From NCBI GenBank assembly GCA_947178085.1, contig CAMWWS010000028.1, positions 1 through 14,299 on the forward strand: a stretch of 14,299 bases of DNA, written 5' to 3'. This document shows, piece after piece, positions 1 through 7,415 of the stretch. The translations under genes were made by a program, and so were the position numbers. Position 1 is the stretch's first letter, and the number at the start of each line of letters is the position of its first letter. The notes beneath the pieces are model-generated. The model was not told the DNA's origin, did not search any database, and saw only the letters and a list, made by a program, of their open reading frames with translations. Origin of the DNA: an uncultured Lachnospiraceae bacterium (GTDB taxonomy: Bacteria > Bacillota_A > Clostridia > Lachnospirales > Lachnospiraceae).

Positions 1-35
1 AAAAATACACTGTCAATATATAATTTGTAATACAC
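1..35 (-). CDS. spoIIGA: SpoIIGA N-terminus (sigma-E processing protease), partial
   Basis: Only the first eleven codons are in the window; the gene runs off the left edge. A GTG start at 35-33 follows an excellent ribosome binding site, AGGAGGT at 47-41, with 5 nt spacing. The visible peptide reads MYYKLYIDSVF, which resembles the start of SpoIIGA, the membrane-anchored aspartic protease that activates pro-sigma-E in the mother cell during sporulation; family members open with a similar short Y-x-D-hydrophobic stretch leading into the first membrane helix. Position supports the call: spoIIGA commonly follows ftsZ in Bacilli and Clostridia, usually with sigE and sigG next. The promoter upstream is spoIIG-like. 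The name rests on eleven residues plus context, so it is probable, not proven. Confidence 0.72.
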   Translation of the reverse strand, partial: MYYKLYIDSVF

Positions 36-40
36 TATCC

Positions 41-47
41 ACCTCCT
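41..47 (-). promoter_or_regulatory. Ribosome binding site of spoIIGA
   Basis: The minus strand reads AGGAGGT, a near-perfect Shine-Dalgarno sequence, 5 nt before the GTG at 35-33. It is what fixes a start codon for a gene of which only 35 bases are visible. Confidence 0.8.
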
Positions 48-59
48 GTTTTCTGCTTA

Positions 60-92
60 ATTATACGAAAGATAGCTTGATTATTTTGTCAA
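60..92 (-). promoter_or_regulatory. spoIIG-like promoter with 21-bp spacer
   Basis: On the minus strand a perfect TTGACA (92-87) and a perfect TATAAT (65-60) are separated by 21 bp (86-66). A 17-bp spacer is normal for sigma-A, so this pair should be weak without an activator. The Bacillus subtilis spoIIG promoter is known for the same design: good hexamers held too far apart (22 bp) and dependence on phosphorylated Spo0A. Transcription would start near position 53, giving a leader of about 18 nt. Both hexamers and the spacing are seen directly; Spo0A control is inferred. Confidence 0.7.
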
Positions 93-93
93 A
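87..93 (-). promoter_or_regulatory. Candidate Spo0A box overlapping the -35
   Basis: The minus strand reads TTTGACA, six of seven matches to the Spo0A box TTCGACA, lying over the -35 hexamer. In Bacillus spoIIG an 0A site also overlaps the -35. A perfect TTGACA hexamer automatically resembles a 0A box, so this match alone is weak evidence. Confidence 0.45.
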
Positions 94-128
94 TTCAGAA
101 AGGATTTCCAGAATATTTTCTGCCTATT

Positions 129-135
129 TACGACA
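129..135 (-). promoter_or_regulatory. Candidate upstream Spo0A box
   Basis: The minus strand reads TGTCGTA (six of seven to TGTCGAA; TACGACA on the plus strand against TTCGACA). It lies roughly 80 bp upstream of the expected spoIIGA start site, in the region where Bacillus spoIIG has its distal Spo0A site. It sits between the ftsZ terminator and the spoIIGA promoter. A single degenerate 7-mer can arise by chance. Confidence 0.4.
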
Positions 136-158
136 TACATTTTACATAAAAAGAGCAG

Positions 159-201
159 AAAAAAAGCCCTGAAGCAGCGTACCATAAATACGCTGTTTCA
201 G
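159..201 (-). terminator. Intrinsic terminator after ftsZ
   Basis: In the minus-strand transcript a 13-bp stem (arms 201-189 and 181-169, CTGAAACAGCGTA with TACGCTGCTTCAG, one wobble pair) closes a 7-nt loop. It is followed by GGC and seven T (165-159), then a second T-run. It starts about 40 nt after the ftsZ stop and separates the dcw operon from spoIIGA. No T-run lies on the other side, so it works in one direction only. Confidence 0.9.
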
Positions 202-239
202 AACTCATCATGTACTTATAAAATGCTATTATATGTAAT

Positions 240-1484
240 CTATTTACGTTGTAAGAAATCCGGAATTTTTAATGATTTCTCCTCAACAGAGCTTCTAATA
301 TCGGCCGTCTTATTAATGCCTGTGAGCATTTTACCTGATGCAGCCTGTGCACCTGCTCCCGGCGCGTGCGTTCCTGCCTCAGAAGCCGCTCCCGATGGTC
401 TGACTCCGAGATTAGCTGTGTTAAATGCAGTGTGTCCGGCGCCTGTCACTGCTCCGCCCTTACCCTGTAATGATGTCGGCGTTATGTATGCGGATTTAAA
501 GCCCAGCCCTCCTAAACCTTTCATCTGGTTAGGCTTTTCTTCAATACCGGTAGCGATTATCGTAACATTACATGTATCCGTCATGCTCTCGTCATACATA
601 GCTCCGAAGATACAGTTAATATCGTCTCCGGTTAATTCTTTGACATAGTTAGCTGCTGCATCGGCATCCGAGAGGCTTATATCTCCGGATACATTGATGA
701 TTACATCGGTTGCGCCTGAAATAGTCGTCTCAAGCAGCGGACTCTCCACCGCCATTTTAACAGCCTGACTCGCCTTGTCATCTCCTTTTCCGCTTCCGAT
801 ACCGATATGTGCAATACCCTTGTCCTTCATAACGGTCTGTACATCGGCAAAGTCAAGGTTGATGACTGCGGGCAGATTAATCAGGTCCGTAATACCCTGT
901 ACCGCCTGCTGCAGCACTTCATCCGCTTTTTTCAGGGCATCCGGCATGGTTGTCCTTCTATCGACGATTTCCAATAACTTATCATTAGGAATAACAATCA
1001 ACGTATCAACATTATCTTTTATCTTATCAATACCACTTAAAGCATTGACCATACGAACCTTAGCTTCGAATCTGAACGGTTTGGTAACAACGCCTACCGT
1101 CAGTATACCCATATCCTTAGCCAGTTTCGCTACCACGGGAGCTGCTCCTGTACCGGTTCCGCCGCCCATTCCACAGGTTACGAAAACCATATCCGCACCT
1201 TTTAAGGCTGCGGCAATCTCTTCTTCACTCTCCTCAGCTGCTTTCTCACCAACTTCCGGCTTGGCTCCGGCGCCCAGACCTTTAGTCAGCTTCTCTCCTA
1301 TCTGTAACAATTTAGGCGCTTTACAAAGCTGCAAAGCCTGTTTATCGGTATTGATTCCAATAAAATCAACACCGTCAATACTTTCATCAATCATTCTATT
1401 AACAGCATTATTACCTGCCCCACCAACACCAACTACGATTATCTTAGCGGCAGATTCAGCATCGTTTGTCTTAATCTCAAGCAA
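240..1484 (-). CDS. ftsZ: Cell division protein FtsZ
   Basis: FtsZ is the tubulin-like GTPase that polymerises into the ring at the division site. The 414-residue protein has the expected parts: the N-terminal nucleotide-binding glycines (about 18-24, GVGGAGN), the tubulin signature GGGTGTG at 107-113, and the T7 loop NLDFAD at 209-214 that supplies the catalytic aspartate to the neighbouring subunit. A Gly/Ala-rich flexible linker of roughly 85 residues follows. The C-terminal peptide IPDFLQRK (407-414) docks membrane anchors such as SepF, FtsA or EzrA. The start is TTG, chosen because AAGGAGGT lies 6 nt upstream and the family's usual N-terminus begins here. It is last in the cluster, with its own probable promoter and a terminator. 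No ftsA lies beside it, so the membrane anchor must come from elsewhere, SepF being the natural candidate. Confidence 0.98.
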   Translation of the reverse strand: MLEIKTNDAESAAKIIVVGVGGAGNNAVNRMIDESIDGVDFIGINTDKQALQLCKAPKLLQIGEKLTKGLGAGAKPEVGEKAAEESEEEIAAALKGADMVFVTCGMGGGTGTGAAPVVAKLAKDMGILTVGVVTKPFRFEAKVRMVNALSGIDKIKDNVDTLIVIPNDKLLEIVDRRTTMPDALKKADEVLQQAVQGITDLINLPAVINLDFADVQTVMKDKGIAHIGIGSGKGDDKASQAVKMAVESPLLETTISGATDVIINVSGDISLSDADAAANYVKELTGDDINCIFGAMYDESMTDTCNVTIIATGIEEKPNQMKGLGGLGFKSAYITPTSLQGKGGAVTGAGHTAFNTANLGVRPSGAASEAGTHAPGAGAQAASGKMLTGINKTADIRSSVEEKSLKIPDFLQRK

Positions 1485-1490
1485 GGTAGT

Positions 1491-1498
1491 ACCTCCTT
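1491..1498 (-). promoter_or_regulatory. Strong ribosome binding site of ftsZ
   Basis: The minus strand reads AAGGAGGT, a complete anti-16S match, 6 nt before a TTG codon at 1484-1482. It decides the non-ATG start and may compensate for the weak initiation codon. Confidence 0.85.
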
Positions 1499-1525
1499 CA
1501 ATAACAAAATAAACTCATATAGATT

Positions 1526-1554
1526 ATCATATAATTATTTTTTCAATTTAGCAA
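1526..1554 (-). promoter_or_regulatory. Probable ftsZ promoter
   Basis: In the AT-rich gap between ftsQ and ftsZ the minus strand carries TTGCTA (1554-1549), a 17-bp spacer and TATGAT (1531-1526), matching four and five of six consensus bases. Initiation would fall near 1519, leaving a leader of about 35 nt that contains the ribosome binding site. This is the longest gene-free gap inside the cluster (112 nt), which fits a separate ftsZ promoter. Such hexamers also occur by chance in AT-rich DNA. Confidence 0.55.
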
Positions 1555-1596
1555 CCCCAATTTTACGAATTTCTAACTTTTCTATTTTTTCCCAGT

Positions 1597-2409
1597 CTAA
1601 TTCTGCTCAAAACTTATCATCTTTGTATCTTCTGTATATTCCCTCATATTCAATGTTCCGCTTTTCCCTTCCAACTCAGGAAGCATATGCTGCAATTTCA
1701 TGATTTTTTCATCAATATCATTACTGCTGCCCATCGCTACTTTTACATTACCGAAAATCAGAGTCACTTGATAATCAGAAGAAAAATATATCTTGTCCAC
1801 TTTCATTGAGTATTTTTCAAGCAACTGCGTAATATTTAAAATATCCTTGAAAACATCCTGATTTTCGATTGGAAGCGTTTCATGCAGCATTACATAGTCA
1901 AACGAAAGACCCGTCACCTGTGGAATACCCTGCGTAGCCTCTTCGGAAGTTTCCACAACAATGCCATCTTTATCAAAATATATGTATCTTCCCAGATATA
2001 CCACGCATCCTGCCACGGCTTTTTCATATACTGATATCCTTACCGTATCCTTGGATTCTATATCCACATCCATTGTTTCAATGAACGGAATGTCTGTAAT
2101 ATCTTTGTCACGATATTTTAAAGAAAGCAAAATAGAGTTATGGTCATATTTTCCATTCATCACCATATCTATAATTTCCGCATCGGTATAGTGTATGTTT
2201 CCATCCACATATACTGTAGTAATGGTATAATTATCCATAATATAGATGTATCCTGCAATAATCACAGCAAGAATCAAACAGCAAACCGCAGAAAGAACAG
2301 CAATTCTTTGCATTCTTCCAAAACGAATCTTCTGTTCCCTCTGCTCATTTTTTGCCGTATTATTTTTTATAAGCCTCATATACGAAGGTTTTTTCTCTGT
2401 TCTTCCCAT
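1597..2409 (-). CDS. ftsQ: Cell division protein FtsQ/DivIB
   Basis: FtsQ/DivIB is a bitopic membrane protein that, with FtsL and DivIC/FtsB, links the Z-ring to septal wall synthesis. The 270-residue product has a basic cytoplasmic tail, one transmembrane helix (about 35-57), then an extracellular POTRA domain (about 61-132) opening with TVYVDGNIHYTDAEI, followed by a beta-rich domain. The call rests on this architecture and on its place between murA and ftsZ, since the sequence itself is poorly conserved. The ATG at 2409, with GGA just upstream, is preferred over the in-frame GTG at 2418. murA ends about 20 nt upstream. It is in the position of divIB in Bacillus. Confidence 0.88.
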   Translation of the reverse strand: MGRTEKKPSYMRLIKNNTAKNEQREQKIRFGRMQRIAVLSAVCCLILAVIIAGYIYIMDNYTITTVYVDGNIHYTDAEIIDMVMNGKYDHNSILLSLKYRDKDITDIPFIETMDVDIESKDTVRISVYEKAVAGCVVYLGRYIYFDKDGIVVETSEEATQGIPQVTGLSFDYVMLHETLPIENQDVFKDILNITQLLEKYSMKVDKIYFSSDYQVTLIFGNVKVAMGSSNDIDEKIMKLQHMLPELEGKSGTLNMREYTEDTKMISFEQN

Positions 2410-2428
2410 ACTTTCCACATTTTTATTG

Positions 2429-3682
2429 CTAATTAATTATTTTACATTCGACTCCAAGCGCTGCCAAATCCTGACATATATTTTCATAGCCTCTCTCAAT
2501 ATACTGTCTGTTCTTCACAATGCTCATACCTTCCGCCGCGCTGCCTGCCAGTACCAGTGCAGCCCCGCCCCGCAGCTCCTGCGCCGTTAGTGTTGTTCCA
2601 TTAAGTTTCTCTCGCCCTTCCACGAAAAGCATATTTCCTTTGCAGGTAATCCCCGCGCCCATTTTCTTTAGCTCAGGTACAATGCGGAACCTGTTTTCAA
2701 AAATTGTCTCCTCTAAAATGCCGTTCCCCTCGGCAAGCGTCATTGCTACAAGAAATGCTGACTGTAAATCGGTAGGGAAACCCGGATAAGAATCGGTCTT
2801 AAGTTCCTGAAGCATATTTCTTCTATTCCTACACGCAATCTGTATTCCTTCCGTGCTCTCATGGATTTCAGCTCCCATACCCTCTGCAGCCTCTATGACG
2901 GCTGTCATCTGCGCGCACGGAGCTTCTTTTAAGAAAATTTCACCACCACAGCACAGACATGCTGCCAGATAAGTGCCGGCTACAATCCTGTCTGCCGGAA
3001 CGCGATAGGATATTTCATGCAGCCTTTCAACGCCATGAATTATAATTCTGTCCGTGCCGGCTCCTTCAATCTTAGCACCCGCCTCTTTTAAGAAATCACA
3101 TAGTGCATAAATTTCGGGCTCCATTGCCGCATTTTCAATAACGGTATTGCCCTTAGCCAGAACGGCTGCAAGTACGACATTTTCCGTCGCTCCTACGCTG
3201 ACAAACGGAAATCTGATATAAGTTCCGTTTAATCCTTTGGTCTCCGCAACAAAACCGTCTTCTCTCTCTTCAATAACTACTCCCATCTTTCTAAGAGCCT
3301 GAAGATGCAGGTCAATAGGCCGCTGCCCTATCACACAGCCACCCGGATACTGCATACTGATACTTCCCGCTCTGACAAGCAAAGCTCCAAGCAGCATTAT
3401 TGACGAGCGCATCACACCGACAGAATCAGACGGCATGTCGCACATGCTTAATAATCCGGCGTCAACCTTTATCGTATGTCCAATCCGCGTAATAACACAG
3501 CCTAAACTCTCCATCAGGCGGAGCATATGGCTCACATCGCTTATCATTGGGCAGTTTTCTATCTCACATATACCGTCTATTAACAGCGTTGCTGCAAGTA
3601 TCGGCAACGCTGCATTCTTAGAACCCTGTATTCTCGTCTCGCCCTTCAGGCAGTTTCCACCATATATCTGAATTGCATTCAT
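2429..3682 (-). CDS. murA: UDP-N-acetylglucosamine 1-carboxyvinyltransferase MurA
   Basis: MurA transfers enolpyruvate from PEP to UDP-GlcNAc, the first committed step of peptidoglycan synthesis, in the cytoplasm. The 417-residue length is typical. Visible landmarks: the N-terminal GSKNAALPILAATLL with Lys22 and Asn23; the mobile active-site loop GGCVIGQRPID with the catalytic cysteine at 116 and an arginine at 121; and the catalytic aspartate at 305 in PGFPTD. The cysteine, not aspartate, predicts normal fosfomycin binding. The ATG at 3682 has GAGG 7 nt upstream. In Bacillus this spot holds murG and murB while murA genes lie elsewhere, so its insertion here is a lineage-specific arrangement. 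Many Firmicutes carry two MurA paralogues; which one this is cannot be told from the window. Confidence 0.97.
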   Translation of the reverse strand: MNAIQIYGGNCLKGETRIQGSKNAALPILAATLLIDGICEIENCPMISDVSHMLRLMESLGCVITRIGHTIKVDAGLLSMCDMPSDSVGVMRSSIMLLGALLVRAGSISMQYPGGCVIGQRPIDLHLQALRKMGVVIEEREDGFVAETKGLNGTYIRFPFVSVGATENVVLAAVLAKGNTVIENAAMEPEIYALCDFLKEAGAKIEGAGTDRIIIHGVERLHEISYRVPADRIVAGTYLAACLCCGGEIFLKEAPCAQMTAVIEAAEGMGAEIHESTEGIQIACRNRRNMLQELKTDSYPGFPTDLQSAFLVAMTLAEGNGILEETIFENRFRIVPELKKMGAGITCKGNMLFVEGREKLNGTTLTAQELRGGAALVLAGSAAEGMSIVKNRQYIERGYENICQDLAALGVECKIIN

Positions 3683-3757
3683 CGCAAAACCTCAAAGCAG
3701 ATAAAAAATATGACCTACTTTATCTATATGGAAAAAACTGCAAAAATTATCTTGTAC

Positions 3758-4927
3758 TTATAAATCTTTTAAGCGAATTCCCTTAGCTACACTTAAAACA
3801 AGACCAATCTCTATCAACAAAAATACGACCGACGTACCTCCGTAACTAATGAAAGGAAGTGAGATACCTGTATTCGGAATCGTATTGGTTACAACTGCTA
3901 TGTTCAGGATTACCTGTATCGCAATATGTCCGAGCACCCCTACTACCAAAAGCGCACCAAAAAGGTCAGGCGCATTATTGGCAATAACCATGAATCTCCA
4001 TATAAGCATGATAAACATCAGTATAACTGCGATTGCTCCAAACAATCCGAGTTCTTCACATATAATGGAGAAAATCATATCATTCTGCGGTTCAGGTAAG
4101 AATCCCAGCTTCTGCATACTCGCGCCAAGGCCTTTGCCAAGAATCCCTCCCGAACCAATCGCATAAAGCCCCTGTATCGTCTGGAAGCCTTTCCCACTGG
4201 CAAAAGCTTCAGGATCAAGCCATGCAAGAATACGCTCACCGCGGAACTCCAGACTCTCCGGATTGCTTTCCGCCATTTTCACAATAACAAATACAACAAG
4301 TACAGCTCCGGCAGCTGTAATTAATGCCAAAAAAATGAACCGCTTATAATCAGGACATGATACAAAAAGCATCAGCACCGCTATTCCCATAACAATAATT
4401 GCAGAACTTAAGTTTGAAGTAATTCTCCATAACATCAGGGCAATCGGTACAGGCACTGCCATAACCATAAGGAAGCCCTTTCTTTCACGAATACTCTTGC
4501 CCATTGAACATATCATACTCGCCAGAAAGAGAATCATACAAAGCTTAGCAACCTCCGCCGGTTGTAAAGAAATTCCAAATATACGAAGCCACCTTTTCGC
4601 ACCATTCGCCTTAATTCCGAAAGGAATGATAAGGAGTATCAATACAACGGATACAATATATCCCAGAACCGCAAAGCGTTCCCAAAAGTGATACGGAATG
4701 TTAGACACGAAAAACATTGCAGCAACTCCAAGGATAGTCGCAAAAAGCTGTTTTTTGAAATACCATGCCGAATCACCATAGCTTAAATTTGCCATATAGG
4801 AGCTCGTGGAATAGAGCATTACCAGTCCAAATCCCAAAAGAAATATGACAATGAACAGCATACTGTAATCCATATAGCTCTCAGTATTCGATTTTCTGCG
4901 AGATAAAGTTCTTGCTCCTGCCTGCAC
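3758..4927 (-). CDS. ftsW: SEDS peptidoglycan glycosyltransferase FtsW/SpoVE
   Basis: FtsW and SpoVE are SEDS-family polytopic membrane glycosyltransferases that polymerise lipid II in partnership with a class B PBP; FtsW acts at the division septum and SpoVE in the spore cortex. The 389-residue product has about ten hydrophobic segments and the family landmarks: NGAKRWL before QPAE (near 108-125), the loop LPEPQNDMIF with the catalytic-type aspartate at 283 followed by EELG, and PNTGISLPFISYGGTS at 351-366. A GTG start at 4927 is chosen because GGAGG lies 5 nt upstream; the in-frame ATG at 4939 has almost no spacing to its only weak site. It is the sole SEDS gene here, next to two class B PBPs, and occupies the spoVE position of Bacillus. 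FtsW and SpoVE cannot be separated by eye. Confidence 0.95.
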   Translation of the reverse strand: MQAGARTLSRRKSNTESYMDYSMLFIVIFLLGFGLVMLYSTSSYMANLSYGDSAWYFKKQLFATILGVAAMFFVSNIPYHFWERFAVLGYIVSVVLILLIIPFGIKANGAKRWLRIFGISLQPAEVAKLCMILFLASMICSMGKSIRERKGFLMVMAVPVPIALMLWRITSNLSSAIIVMGIAVLMLFVSCPDYKRFIFLALITAAGAVLVVFVIVKMAESNPESLEFRGERILAWLDPEAFASGKGFQTIQGLYAIGSGGILGKGLGASMQKLGFLPEPQNDMIFSIICEELGLFGAIAVILMFIMLIWRFMVIANNAPDLFGALLVVGVLGHIAIQVILNIAVVTNTIPNTGISLPFISYGGTSVVFLLIEIGLVLSVAKGIRLKDL

Positions 4928-4932
4928 GTCTG

Positions 4933-4937
4933 CCTCC
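4933..4937 (-). promoter_or_regulatory. Ribosome binding site deciding the ftsW start
   Basis: The minus strand reads GGAGG, then 5 nt, then GTG (4927-4925). It overlaps the upstream ATG at 4939 and argues that translation begins at the GTG, four codons later. Confidence 0.6.
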
Positions 4938-4953
4938 ATTCCGCTTACATGGC

Positions 4954-6324
4954 TTAATCTAACTCATTCACAAACTCTTTAAACATTCTGCCTCTTACTT
5001 CATAATTAGGGAACATCCCCCAGCTTGCGCATGCGGGAGAAAGCAATACCGCATCGCCTGACACAGCATTTTTTACACATATATCAAAAGCTTCCCTGAA
5101 GCTGTCAGCAAAAATGATATTCTCTATTCCATGCTTCCTTGCGCATTCTGCGATTTTCTCTCTTGTCTGTCCTATCAGAACGAAGCATTTTACTTTTCCG
5201 TCAAAAGCCTCTATCCACTCATCATACTCGCTCTGCTTATCATATCCTCCGCCAATTAATACGGTAGGCTTACTCATCGCCTTGATACCCTGAATAGCAG
5301 CATCCGGGTTGGTTCCTTTTGAATCGTTATAATAGTCCACACCGCCCTTGGTAGCCACATATTCTATTCTATGTTCTACTGCTTTGAATTTTTTTACAGT
5401 ATCTATAATCTTATCCATCGGTACGTCCATAGACTCTGCAATGGCTATCGCCGCCATTACATTTTCCACATTGCACATACCTACAAGATTCATCTCATGG
5501 ATATTCATGAGCTTATCGATATGGCCGTCATGCGCCTGATAAATATCTTCCCCATCCAGATACAGACCTTCTTCAAGCTTGTGAGATGAAGAAAAATAAA
5601 TCACCCTTGCAGGACAACGCTCGCCAAAGCGCCTCGTATATTCATTGTCGTAATTAAGGACACATACATCAGACTTAGTCTGATTCAGCGTAATACTTTC
5701 CTTTACCGCCGCATAATTCTCCATTGTATGATGCCTGTTTAAGTGGTCCGGCGTAATATTTAAAATCGCGGATACCTCCGGATGGAAAGCTTCTATTGTC
5801 TCCAACTGGAAACTGCTGATTTCCGCTACAGTGACAGTATCAGCCTTAGAATCGGGCGCTGTCAACGTATATGGATTACCTATATTACCTACCACGCAGA
5901 CGTCTTCATAATGAGCCCTCATAATTTCGCCCACTAAAGAAGTCGTCGTCGTCTTTCCGTTAGTGCCTGTAATTGCGATTACCTTTCCCTGTCCAAGTTC
6001 ATATGCGAGCTCTATCTCACCCCATATTTTTACTCCCTGTTTACGAAAACTTTCCACGAATTCAGAGTCCACCGGAACTCCGGGACTAAGGACTAACAGT
6101 TGCGTCGATTTCTTTATTTCTTCCGGCAATCTGCCGATAATCACTTCCGCTTTACATGAATCAGAGAGTTTTGCAGCCACCTCTTCTTTCACAAGTTTCT
6201 CGTTCTCATCATACAAAACCGGTTCTGCGCCGGCTCTGCTTAAGCTTTCTACCGCGCCTATTCCACTAATTCCGGCTCCAACTACCAATACTTTTTTATT
6301 AAGTAAGTTCATATCAATCCCCAT
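4954..6324 (-). CDS. murD: UDP-N-acetylmuramoylalanine--D-glutamate ligase MurD
   Basis: MurD adds D-glutamate to UDP-MurNAc-L-Ala with ATP in the cytoplasm. The 456-residue protein shows the Mur ligase layout: an N-terminal Rossmann-like domain (VVGAGISGIGA, 14-24) that binds the UDP part, a central ATPase domain with the P-loop TGTNGKTT at 119-126, AEISSFQLE at 168-176 and NITPDHLNRH at 189-198, and a C-terminal domain starting after the HRIEYV and NDSKGTNPDA motifs. Near the end, SPACASWGMF has glycine where many family members have aspartate (SWDxF). The ATG at 6324 and one four codons later (6312) are both possible; neither has a clean ribosome binding site. It lies between mraY and ftsW as in Bacillus. 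Confidence 0.97.
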   Translation of the reverse strand: MGIDMNLLNKKVLVVGAGISGIGAVESLSRAGAEPVLYDENEKLVKEEVAAKLSDSCKAEVIIGRLPEEIKKSTQLLVLSPGVPVDSEFVESFRKQGVKIWGEIELAYELGQGKVIAITGTNGKTTTTSLVGEIMRAHYEDVCVVGNIGNPYTLTAPDSKADTVTVAEISSFQLETIEAFHPEVSAILNITPDHLNRHHTMENYAAVKESITLNQTKSDVCVLNYDNEYTRRFGERCPARVIYFSSSHKLEEGLYLDGEDIYQAHDGHIDKLMNIHEMNLVGMCNVENVMAAIAIAESMDVPMDKIIDTVKKFKAVEHRIEYVATKGGVDYYNDSKGTNPDAAIQGIKAMSKPTVLIGGGYDKQSEYDEWIEAFDGKVKCFVLIGQTREKIAECARKHGIENIIFADSFREAFDICVKNAVSGDAVLLSPACASWGMFPNYEVRGRMFKEFVNELD

Positions 6325-6406
6325 GATCCTTTCTCAACTTGCGAATTTGTGCCCTCAAGCACAAATTTGCGTGTGAAAAATTTATTTTTCACACTTTTTT
6401 CACACT

Positions 6407-7363
6407 TTATACCCCCATCAGCGCCACCAGACAAAGCAGCGCCGTCACGATTGAAAATACTGCGACTACTCTCGTCTCTGACCACCCGCATAATTCAAAA
6501 TGATGATGAATAGGCGCCATTTTGAAAATACGTCGCCCGCCTGTAGCTTTAAAATATGATACCTGAAGGATATCGGAGAGTACCTCTATTACATAGATAA
6601 ATCCGACGATTGCCAGAAAAACCGGCATCTGCATCATATAAGCTGCCGCCGCTACGAAACCGCCAAGTGCAAGCGAACCTGTATCACCCATAAAAACGCT
6701 TGCAGGGTATACATTGAACAGCAAAAAACCGAGAAGCGCACCCACTACCGCACAGGTAACCGGCTCAATACCGCTGTGCATTCCTATGGCCACTACCGTA
6801 AAAAATGTAGCAACCAGTACAGTCACGGAACTCGCCAGTCCATCCAGACCATCCGTCAGATTAACCCCATTCACCGTACCGATAACGATAAAAAACAAAA
6901 TCGGTATGTTTAATACTCCAAAATCCAGATAAACCTCCGGCATGAACGGAATCTTCATAGAAAGCGAAACATCAGTATAATGGGTTATATAATATGCAAA
7001 TATACCCGTAACAACAATCTGCAGCGCCATTTTCTGCCATGCACGAAGCCCCATTGAGCGCTTCAGTACTACTTTGATATAATCATCCAAAAATCCGATG
7101 AGTCCAAAGCCAAGTGTCACAAAAATTATCGGAATTATCTTCGGATAGTCCTTTACATACAGTATGGAGGTCAATACAACGCTTATCAGAATCAGTATAC
7201 CGCCCATTGTAGGCGTTCCGTTTTTCTTAAGATGCCCCTTAGGTCCCTCATCCCTTACCGTCTGACCGACTTTCAATCTGCGCAGAAACGGGATCACTAC
7301 CGGTCCCAAGATAACGCTGATTGCAAAAGATATAAGCACTGACATCAAAATAGTTGCATTCAT
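6407..7363 (-). CDS. mraY: Phospho-N-acetylmuramoyl-pentapeptide transferase MraY
   Basis: MraY moves phospho-MurNAc-pentapeptide onto undecaprenyl phosphate at the inner face of the membrane, making lipid I. The 318-residue product is a polytopic membrane protein with about ten helices, close to the family's usual 320-360. Diagnostic motifs are present: the adjacent aspartates in FLDDYIK (D93, D94), NLTDGLDGLA (D171, D174), FMGDTGSLALGG (D227) and the histidine cluster PIHHHFE (286-288), which together form the Mg2+ and substrate site. The ATG at 7363 gives a normal N-terminus; an in-frame TTG lies 21 nt upstream. AGGAG about 13 nt before the ATG, or a GAGG almost touching it, could serve as the binding site, so the start is only fairly sure. 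Confidence 0.97.
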   Translation of the reverse strand: MNATILMSVLISFAISVILGPVVIPFLRRLKVGQTVRDEGPKGHLKKNGTPTMGGILILISVVLTSILYVKDYPKIIPIIFVTLGFGLIGFLDDYIKVVLKRSMGLRAWQKMALQIVVTGIFAYYITHYTDVSLSMKIPFMPEVYLDFGVLNIPILFFIVIGTVNGVNLTDGLDGLASSVTVLVATFFTVVAIGMHSGIEPVTCAVVGALLGFLLFNVYPASVFMGDTGSLALGGFVAAAAYMMQMPVFLAIVGFIYVIEVLSDILQVSYFKATGGRRIFKMAPIHHHFELCGWSETRVVAVFSIVTALLCLVALMGV

Positions 7364-7415
7364 TCCTCTATACAGTCTCCTCAAAGAAATTTTAAATAAA
7401 TTCTAAACTGAGTAT

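Noticed and set aside
775..1512. Long plus-strand open frame of 245 codons opposite ftsZ
   Set aside because: It lies antisense to a certain ftsZ, has a Ser/Pro/Ile-rich composition typical of shadow frames, no family resemblance and no ribosome binding site of note. The other plus-strand frames in the window are rejected for the same reasons.
3683..3757. Possible promoter or missing gene between ftsW and murA
   Set aside because: The 75-nt gap is AT-rich with GATAAT- and TATATT-like words, but no acceptable -35 at 16-18 bp, and no stem-loop or reading frame. Only the murA ribosome binding site is clear.
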